A DNA stretch of 64,000 bases from assembly GCA_015680685.1 (NCBI GenBank), contig MNCI01012713.1, positions 686,345 to 750,344 of the forward strand. Reading direction: 5' to 3'. Of the stretch, positions 24,030 to 36,741 are shown piece by piece; position 1 is the stretch's first letter; each line of letters starts with the position of its first letter. Source of the DNA: Gnetum montanum. Its lineage: Eukaryota; Streptophyta; Gnetopsida; Gnetales; Gnetaceae. The position numbers and the translations under genes were made by a program. The notes under the pieces are model-generated. The model worked only from the letters and a program-made list of their open reading frames with translations. It was not told where the DNA came from and searched no databases.

Positions 24030-26255
24030 CATCTACCCTAGGAGAAGGAGTTCTATAATACTCATGGGTTTGGTAGTGAGGTTGGGGAGCAACGTGACTA
24101 GGAGAGTCACATGGAGAGATTGGCTGCTACACATAGTATCCATATGGGTCAGATTGATGGTAAGGATACTATTGACGTGGTGGTGATATTCCCCATGCTT
24201 ATGGATGCTACCATTGTTGATACTACTCATTTGGTTGTGGTGGAGTTCAACTTGGATAATACATCAAGGATTGGTGGAACTGCCTTGGGTTACCTTGGGG
24301 ATAAGGTAACCTTCAGGGTGTTTGCCTTCTATTTAATCATGGGTTGAGTGCATACACCCCAGACTCCTACAGATGTGAGATTATAGGGCAACGTCCCTTA
24401 GGATGATCATATCAGCATATCTCACATCCACCATCATTGTCTATATCCGAATCCACAACCTCTTTGATGATGGAAACTTTTCCCTTACCTTTGTTACATG
24501 CATATTTAGCTTCTTTCTTTTTTCTCCTTTTTTGATTACTACCTTCCTCTCTAGACTCCTCTACTATTTTGAGAATTTTTTGAAATCTATTATCTAGGGA
24601 GTCCCACATTTGGTCCACCTTTACCGATACTTTCGATGCAAGTTTTTGAATGGGCAAGGTTTTCTTATTCACCATCTCTTCAAGTGGTGACTCTTCTTCA
24701 TCCTCACAAAATCTAACTCCCTTCTTTCAAAGGGAAGGATCTCTATTATATTCTTTTGCACTCTCTCTTTTCCTTAACTCACCTTCCTCTTTAGCAACTT
24801 GCTCCAACAATCTTTTTACTTGATGGGCCCTAAGCTTAGATAGCCTTCCTTGGGCATAAGTCCCAAGGGTTTTTTTTGTTTCATGCTTAAGCTCATCTAC
24901 GAGATGGCGTAGTTGCTCCCTTTACGAGTAACCATGGCCTGGTCAATGATGTAATAGTGCATAATATTAGCCCATGGTAGCATCCAAGGGTTCATGTCCT
25001 CCTTGTTTCCATCCTTGGATTTGCTTTCGTAGGTTGGACACTTGTGAGTACATCTGATACTTATTGTTGAATAGTTCTAACATGGTACTCCATCGATGAA
25101 TGGATTCTAATTCTAAGGACCAGTACCAGCTTTCCGCTTCCTTGCTCAGTGTGTGGAAAAAACTTGATTTTTTTCCACTCATTTTCTATGTTTTGCAAGG
25201 CACATGCATTTTGAAATGCTTGCAAATGATTTTGAGGATCAGTGTTGTATCCCCCTTCAAATTGTGGGATATTGTTCATGTCCAATATTTTGATCCTACT
25301 ATCTTTTTGGTGTCTCGTTGGGAGTCTAACAGCCTTAGTTGTATCTAGCATACTTCGAGTAGTGAGTAGGGGTTCATCGTGATCGTATTATCTATGGTAT
25401 CTATGATGCCTATGTTGTTCCCTACTCTCCCTCCTCTCATGATGAGTTTCTCTAGAATGCCCTTGTTCCCTTTCTCGGCTGCTTTTTCTATAATTCTCAT
25501 TTCGTTCACCATTATCCTCAAGGTCTTTTTCCTTGCAACGGTGTCCAAATCCTAAAGGAAAGGATGAAGGGGATGATGAAGGTAAAGAAGAAGGAGGACC
25601 ATCACCATGATGGTGCCTTCTTCCTTCTCTTTGGTGGTTGTGGCCTCGATCACGGTTACAATCAAAATGTCCATCTTTGTCATGTGTTCGTGTTCCTTTT
25701 TCAAACCCTTTGTGTCTGTTAGTACCAGAATCTGGGTTATGGATAGTTGAGTGAAGATTCTGATACCCCTTGACCAAGGTCAATGGGAGGAACATCATTG
25801 TGTGGGGAACTTCCTGAGATAGGTTCACCACCCTCATTTTCACTTATGACATACGGGACATTCTGAGACAACTTCCCCTTCATGGATTCATGATGTCTCT
25901 CCTGTTGTAGATCCCTTTGACATTGTGCCTCCATGGGTTGATACTCTCTCAAGTCATGATCATGCACAATGTACTCTGCCTGTAAGTGCTGCATACTAAT
26001 TCCTGTGAGATCATGAAGGAGCATGCCCAGGACTGAGTGATCGAAAGGTAACACTATGTTACCTTCTAAATCATGTCAACGTAGTTGTTCATCCTAGTGA
26101 AGGATAAAGGTAAAGTTTGGTATATACTCATTGGGATGAATGTATACCATGTGAAACTATAGAGGGATTGGTGGATTATCGTGTGTACTATGCGTCCAAT
26201 TGTTCCTTGTATCGAACCTAGGAAGTGAAACACTCTCATAAGAAGAAGGGAACAT
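24030..26255 (-). pseudogene. gag of element B
   Basis: The frame probably starts at the ATG at 26255 (MFPSSYESVSLPRFDTRNN), 120 bases after the PBS. N-terminal part at 25737-26054; a very basic His/Arg/Asp-rich stretch at 25500-25720 (HNHQREGRRHHHGDG). The capsid-like domain is at 24967-25351: FEGGYNTDPQNHLQAFQNAC, then AESWYWSLELESIHRWSTML and LFNNKYQMYSQVSNLRKQ. An Arg/Lys/Glu-rich region follows at 24412-24675. A zinc knuckle of spacing CX2CX3HX4C (CEIC-stop-YDHPKGRC) is at ~24385-24425. At least three frameshifts or stops. Confidence 0.85.
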
Positions 26256-26374
26256 ACTTGTCTATTTAGTGTGCAATACTTTTCATTTTACTAATTGTAA
26301 GATAACCAACCCTAAGGGTTCATTCCAATGATGTGAAGATTTCCTAAGTTCTAGCTAACACACAACCAACAAAG

Positions 26375-26392
26375 TCCCTAGCAACGGTGCCA
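26375..26392 (-). promoter_or_regulatory. Primer binding site of element B
   Basis: Minus-strand TGGCACCGTTGCTAGGGA, one base inside the 5' LTR. It differs from the tRNA-Asp-type site by three transitions. Confidence 0.82.
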
Positions 26393-26393
26393 A

Positions 26394-27240
26394 TGATGAG
26401 CGGCGAGGTATCCCTATGCTCAACCATACGAATACGAGCATACATGCACGATTTGGTCGAATTCCAAGGACTAAGTGCTTATGCGCCTTTAAAAGACCCG
26501 GATGGGTTAGTTAATCATTGTCTTCCCAAGCTTAATTGTATAGCATGATTGTATGGTTAAGTAAATTTGAGGTATACGATTTTTATATATTTTTATGTTT
26601 TATGTTCTAGTGCTACAAAGGGAGAAGTGAACTAATTAAGTAACCACTTTAATTTAACTAATTGACTATGCTCTAACTAGTCCTAACACCAGCATCCATT
26701 CTCGCTTATCATCCACATCCTAAACTAGTGCAACACTACTAGGATTACAAAACGCTAATCATTATTGGGTTACCAAGTATTCCACGCATGCTTGAAGTGG
26801 TCGTATTGAGTGTGCATAATTGAGAGAGTTAACAAGGTGAGAGAGAGAACATTAATTAACTAAGGAAAGCATTAAAAAATTGTAAATAACATTAAATAAG
26901 CTATTTTGAATGCTGTAAGGTTTATCACAAAGTTCATCTTTATTTTCGGCCACAAGGTGTGCTCAAGTACACAATGCTCAAATAAGGATCCGTTCGCTTG
27001 ATGAATCCTACTATGGGCACTCAGAAATAATTCTATCTCTGAGAAGGAAAAAAGGCAAGAGTTTGGGTAAGGGACTAAGATTAATGAACTAACTATTACC
27101 AAACCAAGTGCACCCACCTCTTATTTATAGGCGACAAGATAGGCCCCGATATCGGATGTCTGATATCACTTGGAAGGCTTCAATATTGCGTACGCGATAT
27201 CACATATGCAATATCGTGGCCTCGATATCACAGCTCATCA
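26394..27240 (-). repeat. 5' LTR of element B
   Basis: 847 bp, ends TGATGAG...CTCATCA. Complement of TATAAATA at 27122-27129; GATATC-rich U3 at 27140-27235. Confidence 0.92.
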
Positions 27241-27245
27241 CTTTT

Positions 27246-28489
27246 TAACTTTTTACACATTTTTTTTCATTTCCTTTCTCAATAATCTCATTTGTGAAAA
27301 AAATAATCATGTAGCTTATTGAGGTGAGGTTTTCTCTATGTTGTCAAGTCATGAGGGACTGATTATTTGGATAGTGAGGCTACATCATCCATCCACCCCA
27401 TTCCATTAATAAGAGGTTCTTACCCTAGTTATTATGATATTATTTTCCATCACCAAAACTAAGAATAAACTTGTAATTGTGGTGCCTAGACAGAAAAGTG
27501 AAGAACCAAGTGGGAATGTGAAGGGTGTGACATCAAGGGGATTTTTGGATTCTCTTTGACCACTTCTGTATGTTCTATCATGTTGCTAAGGCAGTCATTA
27601 TATCCTTGTAGATCTAATGAAAAATGGAAGAGTAAAATAAAATGGAACTAAATAAATTTCTGAGGGACCCAATAGAAAGACATGTACCCATGCCTAAAGG
27701 TTGACAGCTTCTTCAATTATCATCATAAAAAATGAAAGAAAGTGCCATTAATACACTTCTTGCTTGGACAAAATGCAAAGTGATACTACTCCTTGCAATT
27801 ATGGTCATGTTATGGTTGTCAAACAAAGTGATGAAACAATGTGATGTCATTGGAACGTAGTATGGACTTGGTTTGAATCTTGGAAAGCAGGGATAATGAT
27901 TACTTAACCATTAAAAACACACAAGGATTCATTACACCTATGGTAAGGCACCTCATTTCCAAATTCCTACAATCTTTTGTCCAATCCATCTCATCTCACT
28001 ATTCATATGATCCTAACTTGTGGTTTTGTGTGACATAGAGTTATTTTCTCAAATTGGTGGTTTTAACATGTGTGTTTTATTTCACAAGTATGCATTGCAT
28101 TCAACCCCTTTGGTGCATATGTACATTTTTAGGTGTAGTTATACAAGGGCATTATGGGCTGATGCTTACTTTGGGGAGGATCCACTTATGTAACTATTGT
28201 GACTTGTACTTATTTGACACAACCACATAATCTTAAACCTTCCAAGTGCATAAATGTTAAATTTATTACTTTCCCTTATCATATAATTGATTTGTTTCAT
28301 ACCATAGGTCGAATACCAATTTTCTTGCATTTTCCAAAGCTTTTAATGTTGGTGACTCCATCTTCTAACACTTCTGGTGCCTAAATATGATTTCTTACTT
28401 ACCCTAGAACTATGGACATAACCTAAAAATTTTCAGCCAATCCAAAAGCTTCATTTTCCATGATGAATGCCCTCATAATATGTAGATTT
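27246..28489 (+). other. Element A internal region downstream of the insertion, noncoding
   Basis: No RT, RNase H or integrase motifs on either strand. AT-rich with short frames. By position it corresponds to the untranslated stretch between integrase and the internal promoter in C and D. Confidence 0.55.
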
Positions 28490-28575
28490 GAGCACCCCGA
28501 TATCGACTACCCGATATTGAGTCAGACTCAACATTGAATACTTGATATCAAGTCAATAAAACCTATATATATGAC
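28490..28575 (+). promoter_or_regulatory. Internal U3-like promoter module of element A
   Basis: CCCGATATCGACTACCCGAT, then ATACTTGATATCAAGTC, lie just upstream of a TATA box (CTATATATAT, 28563-28572). Motif type, order and spacing resemble the LTR U3 of the same element (13745-13858). The extra ORF lies downstream. That it drives transcription is inferred. Confidence 0.6.
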
Positions 28576-29015
28576 CCTCGTGGTGTCCCAAAATCCATTC
28601 TCATCATTTGTAGCTAGGGAAGTTTTTGAAATTTTTTCTCATGACTAAGAGCTCTATGCAATCAACTTCCACTTGCAATATTTTGCTCCATACTACTTTG
28701 ATTTTCATATTGTTTGAACCTATTTTAACCTGGAGTGTTTAACTTAGTCAAGGGAGGGTGCTTGCATGGAAAAATTGTACCAATTTTTCAAAATTTTCTA
28801 TCACCGTAAAGGTATTATAAGGGTAAGAATGTTAAACACCTTAAGTGCTTTAATGTATAATCAATTATATAAATGCCAGAATACCTAATTCTCTCACCCA
28901 AGGAACCATAATCATCATGATAAGCCATACATAAGGAAAAAGAGGCCAATTGCAAAGGATCATAAAAGAAGATTAACACTTTTGAACATTTTTCTAAAAA
29001 TTCTTTTAACTTTTC

Positions 29016-29586
29016 AATCATATAACCTAAAGAACTTAATGAAACTAAGGTCATGAGTAAGGTATAAACTTGTTAATGTTAAATACCAACACCTTAGTAA
29101 CATTAGACCCTTGATTAATTACAAATGGTTCCAAAAGAGGAGGACAAGGAGGACCTTCATAAAGAGTAAGCAAATATCCAAGAGATGGTAGAGGATGACC
29201 AAGAGAACAAGGTCCATCAGCTGGACATGAGGAACAAAAGGCCTAATCATTCAACATTCATCAAAAGGCTCTTGCTACAAGGTAGTCAGTCCAAGGAGAG
29301 GCTATGTAATCACAAGCTCAGGTGTAAGGACAACACCTCATGTTATCCTTAGAATGCCTTGAAGCCATTCAGGAGAAATCCATGTTGACCACGATCATCA
29401 TGAAAATGAACTTTGGTCCATTTATGAAATTTTCTCCTAAGGCCATTCAAACTCATCTCTAGGCATCATCATTATGGCACATCCTTCTACAAAATGGAGA
29501 ATGGTACCTTGGCCAGCTGGAACAATTTTGAACAAAGTAGCTAAATCATATAAGGTAAAGAACTTAATGAAACTAAGCTCATGAGT
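29016..29586 (+). repeat. Patchwork of two short dispersed repeats in element A
   Basis: 29512-29548 is identical to 30397-30433 (37 bp). 29544-29586 matches 29016-29058 (43 bp, three mismatches). The two copied blocks overlap by the five bases AATCA, as in filler DNA made by template switching. Confidence 0.8.
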
Positions 29587-29639
29587 CAATGACATTGATG
29601 GAGAGCTCAGAATGATAGTCAACAAAGAAGTCAGAATGT

Positions 29640-31500
29640 TCCTTTGCTAAATTACTTAAAACTGCAGCACAAAGGAAAGGCCTTGATGAGGAACAGAAAT
29701 CAAAGAAGGAAGTGGAATCAGAAAATGAAATAGAACAAGAGCCAGATCCACAAGTCCCATAATTGCCACCATAAGATTACAAGCCTACAATGAGCCATCT
29801 ATAGAAAATAGTTGAAATACTTAGTTGGGAGAGTAGAGATGAATCTAATTTCTTTAGAGTCATCGATGACATTGTGCAGCCAATGGTTTTTGTAGACCCA
29901 TCAAGGGGTTAGATTTTGTTACAATCAGAAGGAGAATCCTAATGGTCTCAGCAAATCTCTAGTAACACTGCATCTTTTTAGGTGATGCTTGAAATAGGAG
30001 AAGGTGCCATAGTAGTGTTCATGTAGCATCAAGATGTAGTGGGCGTAGTAGAGGTGATAACAAATCACATCAAAGAATCTTTCAATGTGCCTGTTATGCC
30101 TCTAGTGGATCTAATTGGGACCAGAGATGCCCAAATGCTAGCCAAGACTTCAATGAATTCTACAACCCATGAGGATGTTCTTGATAGATTGATGCATATG
30201 GGACAAGTAATGACAACCATTTTTGACATTCCCAATGATGTCACTCTAGTGTAATCAGAACTCATTACCATAGAAGGAAAGCTGGTCATGGCAAAAAACA
30301 GGGTGAAACATGCAGAAATAGAAGTGCATTAACTGCAACGAGAGTTTGCCACCATGAGAGCTAAAATATGGGACCCTATCCATTTTATTACAACTAGCCA
30401 GCTGGAACAATTTTGAACAAAGTAGCTAAATCAATTGATTAAACAAAATAAAATTGTTGAGTAAGAGAAGGAGAAGGAAATTTGAAATGCCTCAATTGCT
30501 AAAGCTCAAGCATATGCCCAGGTTAAGGCATTGATCACTGCATAAGAAGAAAATAAATAGCTTGCTGTGGATAACACAAAGTTGAACACTATAGAAAAAC
30601 AAAAAAACATCTTGGAGGAAAGTGTCCACCAGTTGAGAGAATAACTAGTGAGGGTCAACAAAGACATTAACTAATTGACCAGAGAAAATTGAACCCTCTA
30701 AATGGAGAAGGTCCATGCAATTCATCAAAAATCTACAATTAAAATAAGCACATGGAAAAACAAGGCCAAAAAACATGAGAAGCTAAAAGAGCACTTCTAT
30801 GACCAAGTTGGCATGTATAAGAAGATTAATGAAAATAAAATCCAGATAGCAAAAGCCTACATCTGATCCATGTCAACACAAAATTTTGATTGGTAGCCCA
30901 TCTTGGATAGTTATGCACTAGTCCACCAAGCAAAAGTAAAAAATAAAGACCTACAGATGGAAGACTTAAAGGAATACATGGCATTAGCTAACCTCAGATA
31001 TTCCAACCTTGCCATGTTAACATTAGCTCAACCTAGAAATGAACTAGAGAAGCAAGTAGCAGCCATCTATGCATTATGTGAAAAAGAGTTTGTAGACAAA
31101 AGAATTCTTTACAAAAACTCCACATGAAAAATATAGAATTGGAGGTGATTAAGGCCCAATACCATGGATAGAAAGATGTAGCCTTAGACTAGGCTAGGAG
31201 ATTAATATATCACCAAGAATTAAAAGAAAAGGCTAGGGCCTTTGAGGAGGAATGATGGTAGTTTGCAGCCTGGTATGTGAAGGCCAATAAAATGTTTTAG
31301 CATCTACCATACTCATGGGATGCACCAGCTCTAGCACACATTAGTTCAACCTAGATGGTACATGGCCCAAGGATGAAGTAAGACAAGTTTTAGGTGCTCT
31401 TCAATTGTTACAAATTTCAGAAGCCTAGCGACAAAGGGAATTGATCGATGGAAGAGCCATCGCCTCCAGAAACTACATGAGCTTTTCCAATTTTATGTCT
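29640..31500 (+). pseudogene. Extra 3' ORF of element A (coiled-coil half)
   Basis: Uncharacterised protein, not a standard gag-pol product. Readable parts include VPVMPLVDLIGTRDAQML and HEDVLDRLMHMGQVMTTIFD (30039-30254), matching FKDAQMFVRTISGR and HEDLLDRLVGIGQPLLDIF in element C. Then come heptad-like stretches (TKLNTIEKQKNILEESVHQL, ~30575-30640) and KEYMALANLRYSNLAMLTLA (~30970-31030), matching YMKLTNLYYANLAMLT in C. The N-terminal globular part present in C and D is not recognisable upstream. Many single stops (often TAG/TAA from CAG/CAA). Confidence 0.65.
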
Positions 31501-31654
31501 TGTAATGTTGTGTCCATATTTTTTGTAAAACATCATTGTGGCATGTGAAATTGAATTGTATGTCTAGTCAAGTTAGTTAATAATCCCATACCTTCCCAAT
31601 ATTTTGTAAAGAGCTTGTGCCTCATTTTTTTTAACTCAAGGATGAGTTTTCATT

Positions 31655-31668
31655 CAAGCATGGGAGTA
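31655..31668 (+). promoter_or_regulatory. Polypurine tract of element A
   Basis: AAGCATGGGAGTA directly before the 3' LTR, preceded by GATGAGTTTTCATTCA, which is also found at the equivalent place in B and D and nearly so in C. Confidence 0.7.
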
Positions 31669-32571
31669 TGATGAGTTATGTTTTGCATGACTCTAATATT
31701 GGGGCCACAATGTCAAGTATTCAATATTGAGGCCACAATGTCAAGTATTCGATATTGGGGCACAACCTTTGATGTTAGGCATCTAATATCACCCCTTTGG
31801 TGTTAGCCTATAAATACCACACTTGGGTGCATGATTCAGATATAGGTTGTTATTAGATTTTAGATAGCTTTTCCATAGATTTTTTTATTCAAGTTTTGTT
31901 GATTTCTAGTGCATGCCTGCAGTGTGATGTTAAGTGATTGTACGACATCCTTATTCAAGTGTGACATACTTGGACATGTTACATGATGGACAATAAAGAT
32001 TGAGTTTACTTTCATCATTGCACCATCCACTTAAATTTATTATTGCTTCCAATTGTTTAATCATTTACTATTTTCCTTAGTTAATGTTTTCATTTATTGC
32101 TCTTTATTATTCCTATCATTAAGGGAAATGAGTACGACTAATTGAAGGTACTTAAGTGTAATTACTTGGTAGCCTAACAATGTATCAGTTGGTATGCCTA
32201 GTGATGTATGCATAGTAATTCTAGTGGTAGTTACATGAAGTCCAAGGCATGTACGGATGATTAGGAATAGATGCTCATTAGACATAGGCTAGTTTAGATC
32301 TTTCTTTCCAATGTTAATTAGCTTAATTAATTAATCTCTTTATTATCATTAGGAGTAGCATAGGACTAGACAACATCAATCATCATATGCCTCACTCTAG
32401 ACTAAACCATATGTGATAAAGGTACCACTAGTCCAAGTAGGAAGACAATGAACTATGATCAAGGCATAATGATTTAGCTACATAGCTAGTCCCATCCACC
32501 AAATTCATGGGATCATGTGTGAATGCTTGTGATTTGTATGGTTAGACATAGGGATACCTTGTTGCTCATTA
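31669..32571 (+). repeat. 3' LTR of element A
   Basis: 903 bp. TATAAATA at 31809-31816. Collinear with the 5' LTR. The 3' end reads CTCATTA in place of CTCATCA. Confidence 0.88.
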
Positions 32572-32764
32572 GGACCAAAGATGGGATACACCATAGCAAT
32601 CACTAGTCCTGCATGCACATAACATAGAAACTCATTAATTAGGCATAAAAAACCAACTATATAATGTGTTTGATCCATGAGTATTAGGAACATTTATATC
32701 ATCCGATGAGGACTAACATGTAACTACTTAATCAATCCTTGTAGGCATCATTGACAGTGAAATG
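32572..32764. other. Short stretch between elements A and C
   Basis: 193 bp of older flanking DNA. Nothing recognised. Confidence 0.6.
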
Positions 32765-32769
32765 ATGAT

Positions 32770-33638
32770 TTATGAGTGGTCAAGGTACCCCTATGCTGAA
32801 CCATACAATTGACAAAATGTTCATGCATGATATGGTCAAATTCTGTAGACTCTATAGTTTCTAGTACACTAGTCTTCTAGGAAGTGAACCTTGTCCTAAG
32901 GTCGTTTGTTGTCTTTCCAATTACACTTGTGATGTACAAAGGTATGATTAAGTGTAATTGAGGCATATGATTTTTATTATTTTATGTTTTATGTTCTTTG
33001 GTACTTAGAATAGAGAGATGAAATCATTTAACACTAATCTAATTTAACCACTTAACTAGTCTCTAACTAATCCTAGCATAAGCATCTAGTCCCACTTTTC
33101 ATACACATCTTGAAGCCACATATCCACTAGTGAGTTACTAGTGCTATGCTATTAGGTGCACCAAGTAATAACATTATTGGGATTACCAAGCAAATATGTG
33201 TTTACACTCGAAGTCGTCATACTTATGTACTTAATCTATTTAGCTTAATTAATTAACTAGTTGCTTAAAGTTTAATTTATCTTAATTAATTACATATTTC
33301 ATAAAAATAATAAATGCATAAATAAATCATTAATCTATTCTAAGTGCTACAAGGTTTGATCAAAAGGCTTGTCTTTATTGCCATACACATTGGTGTGGTT
33401 CAAGTACAACAGTGCTTGAATAAAGATCCATATACTTTCTAACTCTTACTATGGGCACTCAAAAGAAATATTCTAATTTTCAAATGGACAAACTACATGA
33501 GCTCTGATACTACTATGACTTCTATCTTTCATAAACATGGTTTGGAGCTCATATTTATAGGTTTTGCTACAATATTACGTTGACAAGGTGACACCATGTG
33601 AATAGGGCCCCGTCAACATGATGGTTTAATGCTTATCA
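32770..33638 (-). repeat. 3' LTR of element C
   Basis: 869 bp. Complement of TATAAATA at 33552-33559. U3 words such as CGTCAAC near 33611. The polypurine tract (minus-strand GTTGTGGGGGTA) follows at 33639-33650. Confidence 0.9.
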
Positions 33639-33799
33639 TACCCCCACAACTGAATGAAAACTCATCCTCAAGTTTCCTTAAAAAATTGGGAATGTATGAG
33701 ATTATTGGCTAGCTCTTAACAAAACAAACTGACTTAACAAAATTGAGTGCCCAAGTTTACAAATTAACAAATTACAAAAAATTATGGTGTTTATGAAAT

Positions 33800-36741
33800 A
33801 AAATTGAATACCATTACATGACTACACAAAAATTGGATAGCACATCGTCTAGTAGCATAAAGGTCATGAAGAAGATCAAACAATCCCAGGCAATGGAGGC
33901 TCTTGAGGTTCTGAAGGACCTTCATTGGCTTCGGGTACATGCAGTAGCTAAGGTAGCTGTGGTTGTTCGTCTGCAGCATCAACCTTTAGCAGAAGGTGAA
34001 AAGGATCTAGTTGCCTTCATCTTCTCCTCCTTGCTCCATAGATCATTCACAATCCACATGGCATCACTAATGTGGGCTGGAATGCGGATATCCCATGGAC
34101 ATGGAATTATTAGGAACATCTTCTTCATGTTGACAAACCATGTAGTGAACAATTTGTGTTCAATATCAAATGTCTTAACTACATTTTGTAGCTCTTGGTA
34201 GTCATTCATCCTCTTGGCTAGGTTCTTAGCAATTGATTGTTGATCAGTGAATCATGCCTAGAGAACTTTGAGTTTAGCATTTGCCACCGCAAGCTTTTGC
34301 TTAGTGTCTTTATGATGCTTGAACTTGACCTCATACAATAAGTACAAGTTGGCCACCTATTTCTTAAGTTTGACCATGGCCATTCGGTAGTCAACATGGC
34401 TAGATTTGCATAATAGAGATTGGTGAGCTTCATATATTCTGTCATCTCCTCGATCTACAACTCCTTTTTGTAGATTTTGACTTTGTTGTAAGTGTCTATC
34501 CCATTAACGATGGGGTTCCATAATTCTTTCCCTTTCTAGGATTTCTGAAAGGCTTCATTCACTTTTGTCTTCATCAACTGAATGTGCTTTTGTTTACTTG
34601 ATTTTGTAGACCAACATGCTCTCTGTAATGATCTTTGACTTTTTCAAATTTGAAAGCTTCCGATTCTAAGCATCTACCTTGATTGTAGTTTTCTAATAAA
34701 GGGCATGGACCTCCTCCATGGAGAGATTTCTATTTTCTACTACCAATCTCCTCAATTCTATGTTTATGCTAGCCAATTGCTCCTACTATTGATGGATGAA
34801 ATTTGTTAATTTTTTCTTGTGCTCATTAGCATTCTACAGGTGATGGTTCTCTACAATCAGATGCACATTCTCATGGCTAGTCTGATCCAAGGCTTTCTGA
34901 ATCTTATGCTATGTGGCCTCTACCAAGGATCAGTAGAACACCATGATCTTCATTGCACCATCAACCCCTTTCAATTTGCTATTGAGATATTCAATAGCTC
35001 CATCTCTTGTGAGTGCTAGGTTGAGGAATGTGGGGTCAGCAATCTGTGCTCTTAATTCGACAACTTCCATAGCCAAGCGTTCATTTAGCTTCTTTTCTAT
35101 TTCAAGTTATCCCTTCAAGATGATATTCTTACCTATTTTCTCTAACAACTCTAAGTTGGTTGTAATAATATTATCTAGAACTTTAAAGATATCCAGAAGT
35201 GGTTGCCCGATTCCCACTAGTCGATCTAGCAAATCTTCATGTTGTGCTACATTTATTCTACCACTTATAGTTCTTACAAACATCTGCGCATCTTTGAATA
35301 TAGTGATGTTTTGTGTAGATGCTACAGGTGTGTTGAGTATTTCGATAATTTGGTTAGCAATCACTTTTGCTGGAATCTCTTATCCTTGGTGCTGCATCAC
35401 CAATATAGTTTTTCCTTCATCCTTCTCCAAGCACATTGAGAAGGTTAGAGTGTTTCCAAAGATTTCTAGGAGTGGCTGTCATTCTGCAAGAGATAATGTG
35501 ACCTCTCTAGCACTCCAATTCAACCTCATAAGTAGTTACGTTCTTTAGGTTGAGAAGATGGATCCACCTCCACCCATCAAGCTAATTGTCTAGGCCATCT
35601 CATTTAGGTTACTCATTGCTAGTTTGTACATGGATGGGTCCCCACCACTTGTGCCCACTTGCTACTCTTATTTACTCAAGAGCCATTCTTAGTATTCATG
35701 CAACTATTGGGTAGTTGAAACGATGTCTGGCATAGTTGTTTGAGTGGTAGGTGAAGGTTGTGATCATTGCTCCTCTTCTTGAATAGTTGTTGCAGGCATC
35801 TTGTCTTTCATTGTTTCTACCTAGTTGGAGACTAGAACTTACTTGATGACATCATTGGTGTAGAGGGCTATTCCTATCCTCCAACAGAGTTTCTTAATGA
35901 GGCATGGAAAAGGGAGTGCCTTCCTTCCATGTTCATTTTCTTTAAACCACTTCTCCATCTTTAGATAGATCAATTATGGAAGGTTGACAAGGAATCTCCC
36001 ACTTATAGCAATGCATACTTGTGTAGCGAAGGTGGTGATTTTGCTTGGTCTTACTATGGGATCAAGGTGGAAGGTTGCAATTTTGTAATGGATCCTCTCT
36101 CCTAGTGTGAGCTAGCCAAACTCTTTGCAGTCAATGCCATAACATTATTGAATCCATTCTTTCTTGATTCTAGGATCGACTTGCATTGGGATCTCAACAA
36201 GACTTGCCCCTATTTTGGGCAATCCAAGAACTGCAACAATGGAATGCACTGAGTAGGATACTAAGATGTCCTTAATTTGCTCCATTAATCTAGGCTAATT
36301 ATTGTTCCAAAATAGGAATGTCTCTCCCATGTACCACTCCTCGGTGGAAGTGATGATTGGCCTCATGGGAGAGGCCTTTAGCTGGTCCTACACTTCTTTT
36401 GGTGCTTGCTCTATTTTAGATTCTAAAGCAATATTTAACTCCTAGAGCACTATTTTCTAAAGCTCTCATGATCTGATCTAATTTAGGTAAGCCTCTATCA
36501 AGGCCACCCCTAGATTTGCATGTGGTACTAGCATATCATCCCGATGGGAGTGTTTTGTTGCTACTATTGGTTTTGGAATCTATAAGATAGATTCCACTTT
36601 TGCCTCTACTCTAAGAGGACTTGTGGTGTGAGTTGTTGATGATTCTTTCTAGGCTTTTTCTTGGCCTCTTTCCATTCTAGGTCATTTCTCTCTTGGTTGA
36701 GATGGTCATGCTTCCTATGTGTGCTTTTCTTTTGGTGCCAT
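33800..36741 (-). pseudogene. Extra 3' ORF of element C, the most complete copy
   Basis: Uncharacterised, about 950 codons if restored. ATG at 36739-36741 (MAPKEKHT). N-terminal third: EEWYMGETFLFWNNN, ILVSYSVHSIVAVLGLPKIG, then GERIHYKIATFHLDP, ITTFATQVCIAISGRFLVNL, LIYLKMEKWFKEN and ALPFPCLIKKL (~35880-36350). The LPFPxLI motif after a helical segment resembles the domain known as 'putative plant transposon protein' in angiosperm databases (from memory, tentative). C-terminal two thirds (33979-35364) look like a long coiled coil: HEDLLDRLVGIGQPLLDIF, then YMKLTNLYYANLAMLT and WFVNMKKMFLIIP. Stops are scattered. It lies just behind the internal promoter module. Confidence 0.68.

Larger units (their letters stand above)
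17339..27240 (-). mobile_element. Element B: near-complete Ty3/gypsy Athila/Tat-type element nested in A
   Basis: Minus strand, ~9.9 kb. The 3' LTR is at 17339-18152 and the 5' LTR at 26394-27240. The target duplication CTTTT is perfect: 17334-17338 and 27241-27245. Internal order from the right: PBS, gag, protease, RT, RNase H, integrase, then ~1.9 kb noncoding and the PPT. All coding parts carry stops and frameshifts. It lacks the extra 3' ORF found in A, C and D. The LTR pair differs at roughly one base in eight to ten over the first ~210 aligned bases (by eye), mostly transitions, so the insertion is old. Confidence 0.93.
13725..32571 (+). mobile_element. Element A: Ty3/gypsy Athila/Tat-type element without pol, interrupted by element B
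   Basis: LTRs at 13725-14611 and 31669-32571 share the ends TGATGAG...(C)A. Inside are a tRNA-Asp-type PBS, a decayed gag, then element B (17339-27240), then ~4.4 kb with an internal promoter-like module and an extra ORF. No RT, RNase H or integrase was found between the LTRs outside B, so A looks non-autonomous. Flanks GAACT (13720-13724) and GGACC (32572-32576) could be a target duplication with two transitions. Minus B the element is about 8.9 kb. Confidence 0.85.
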
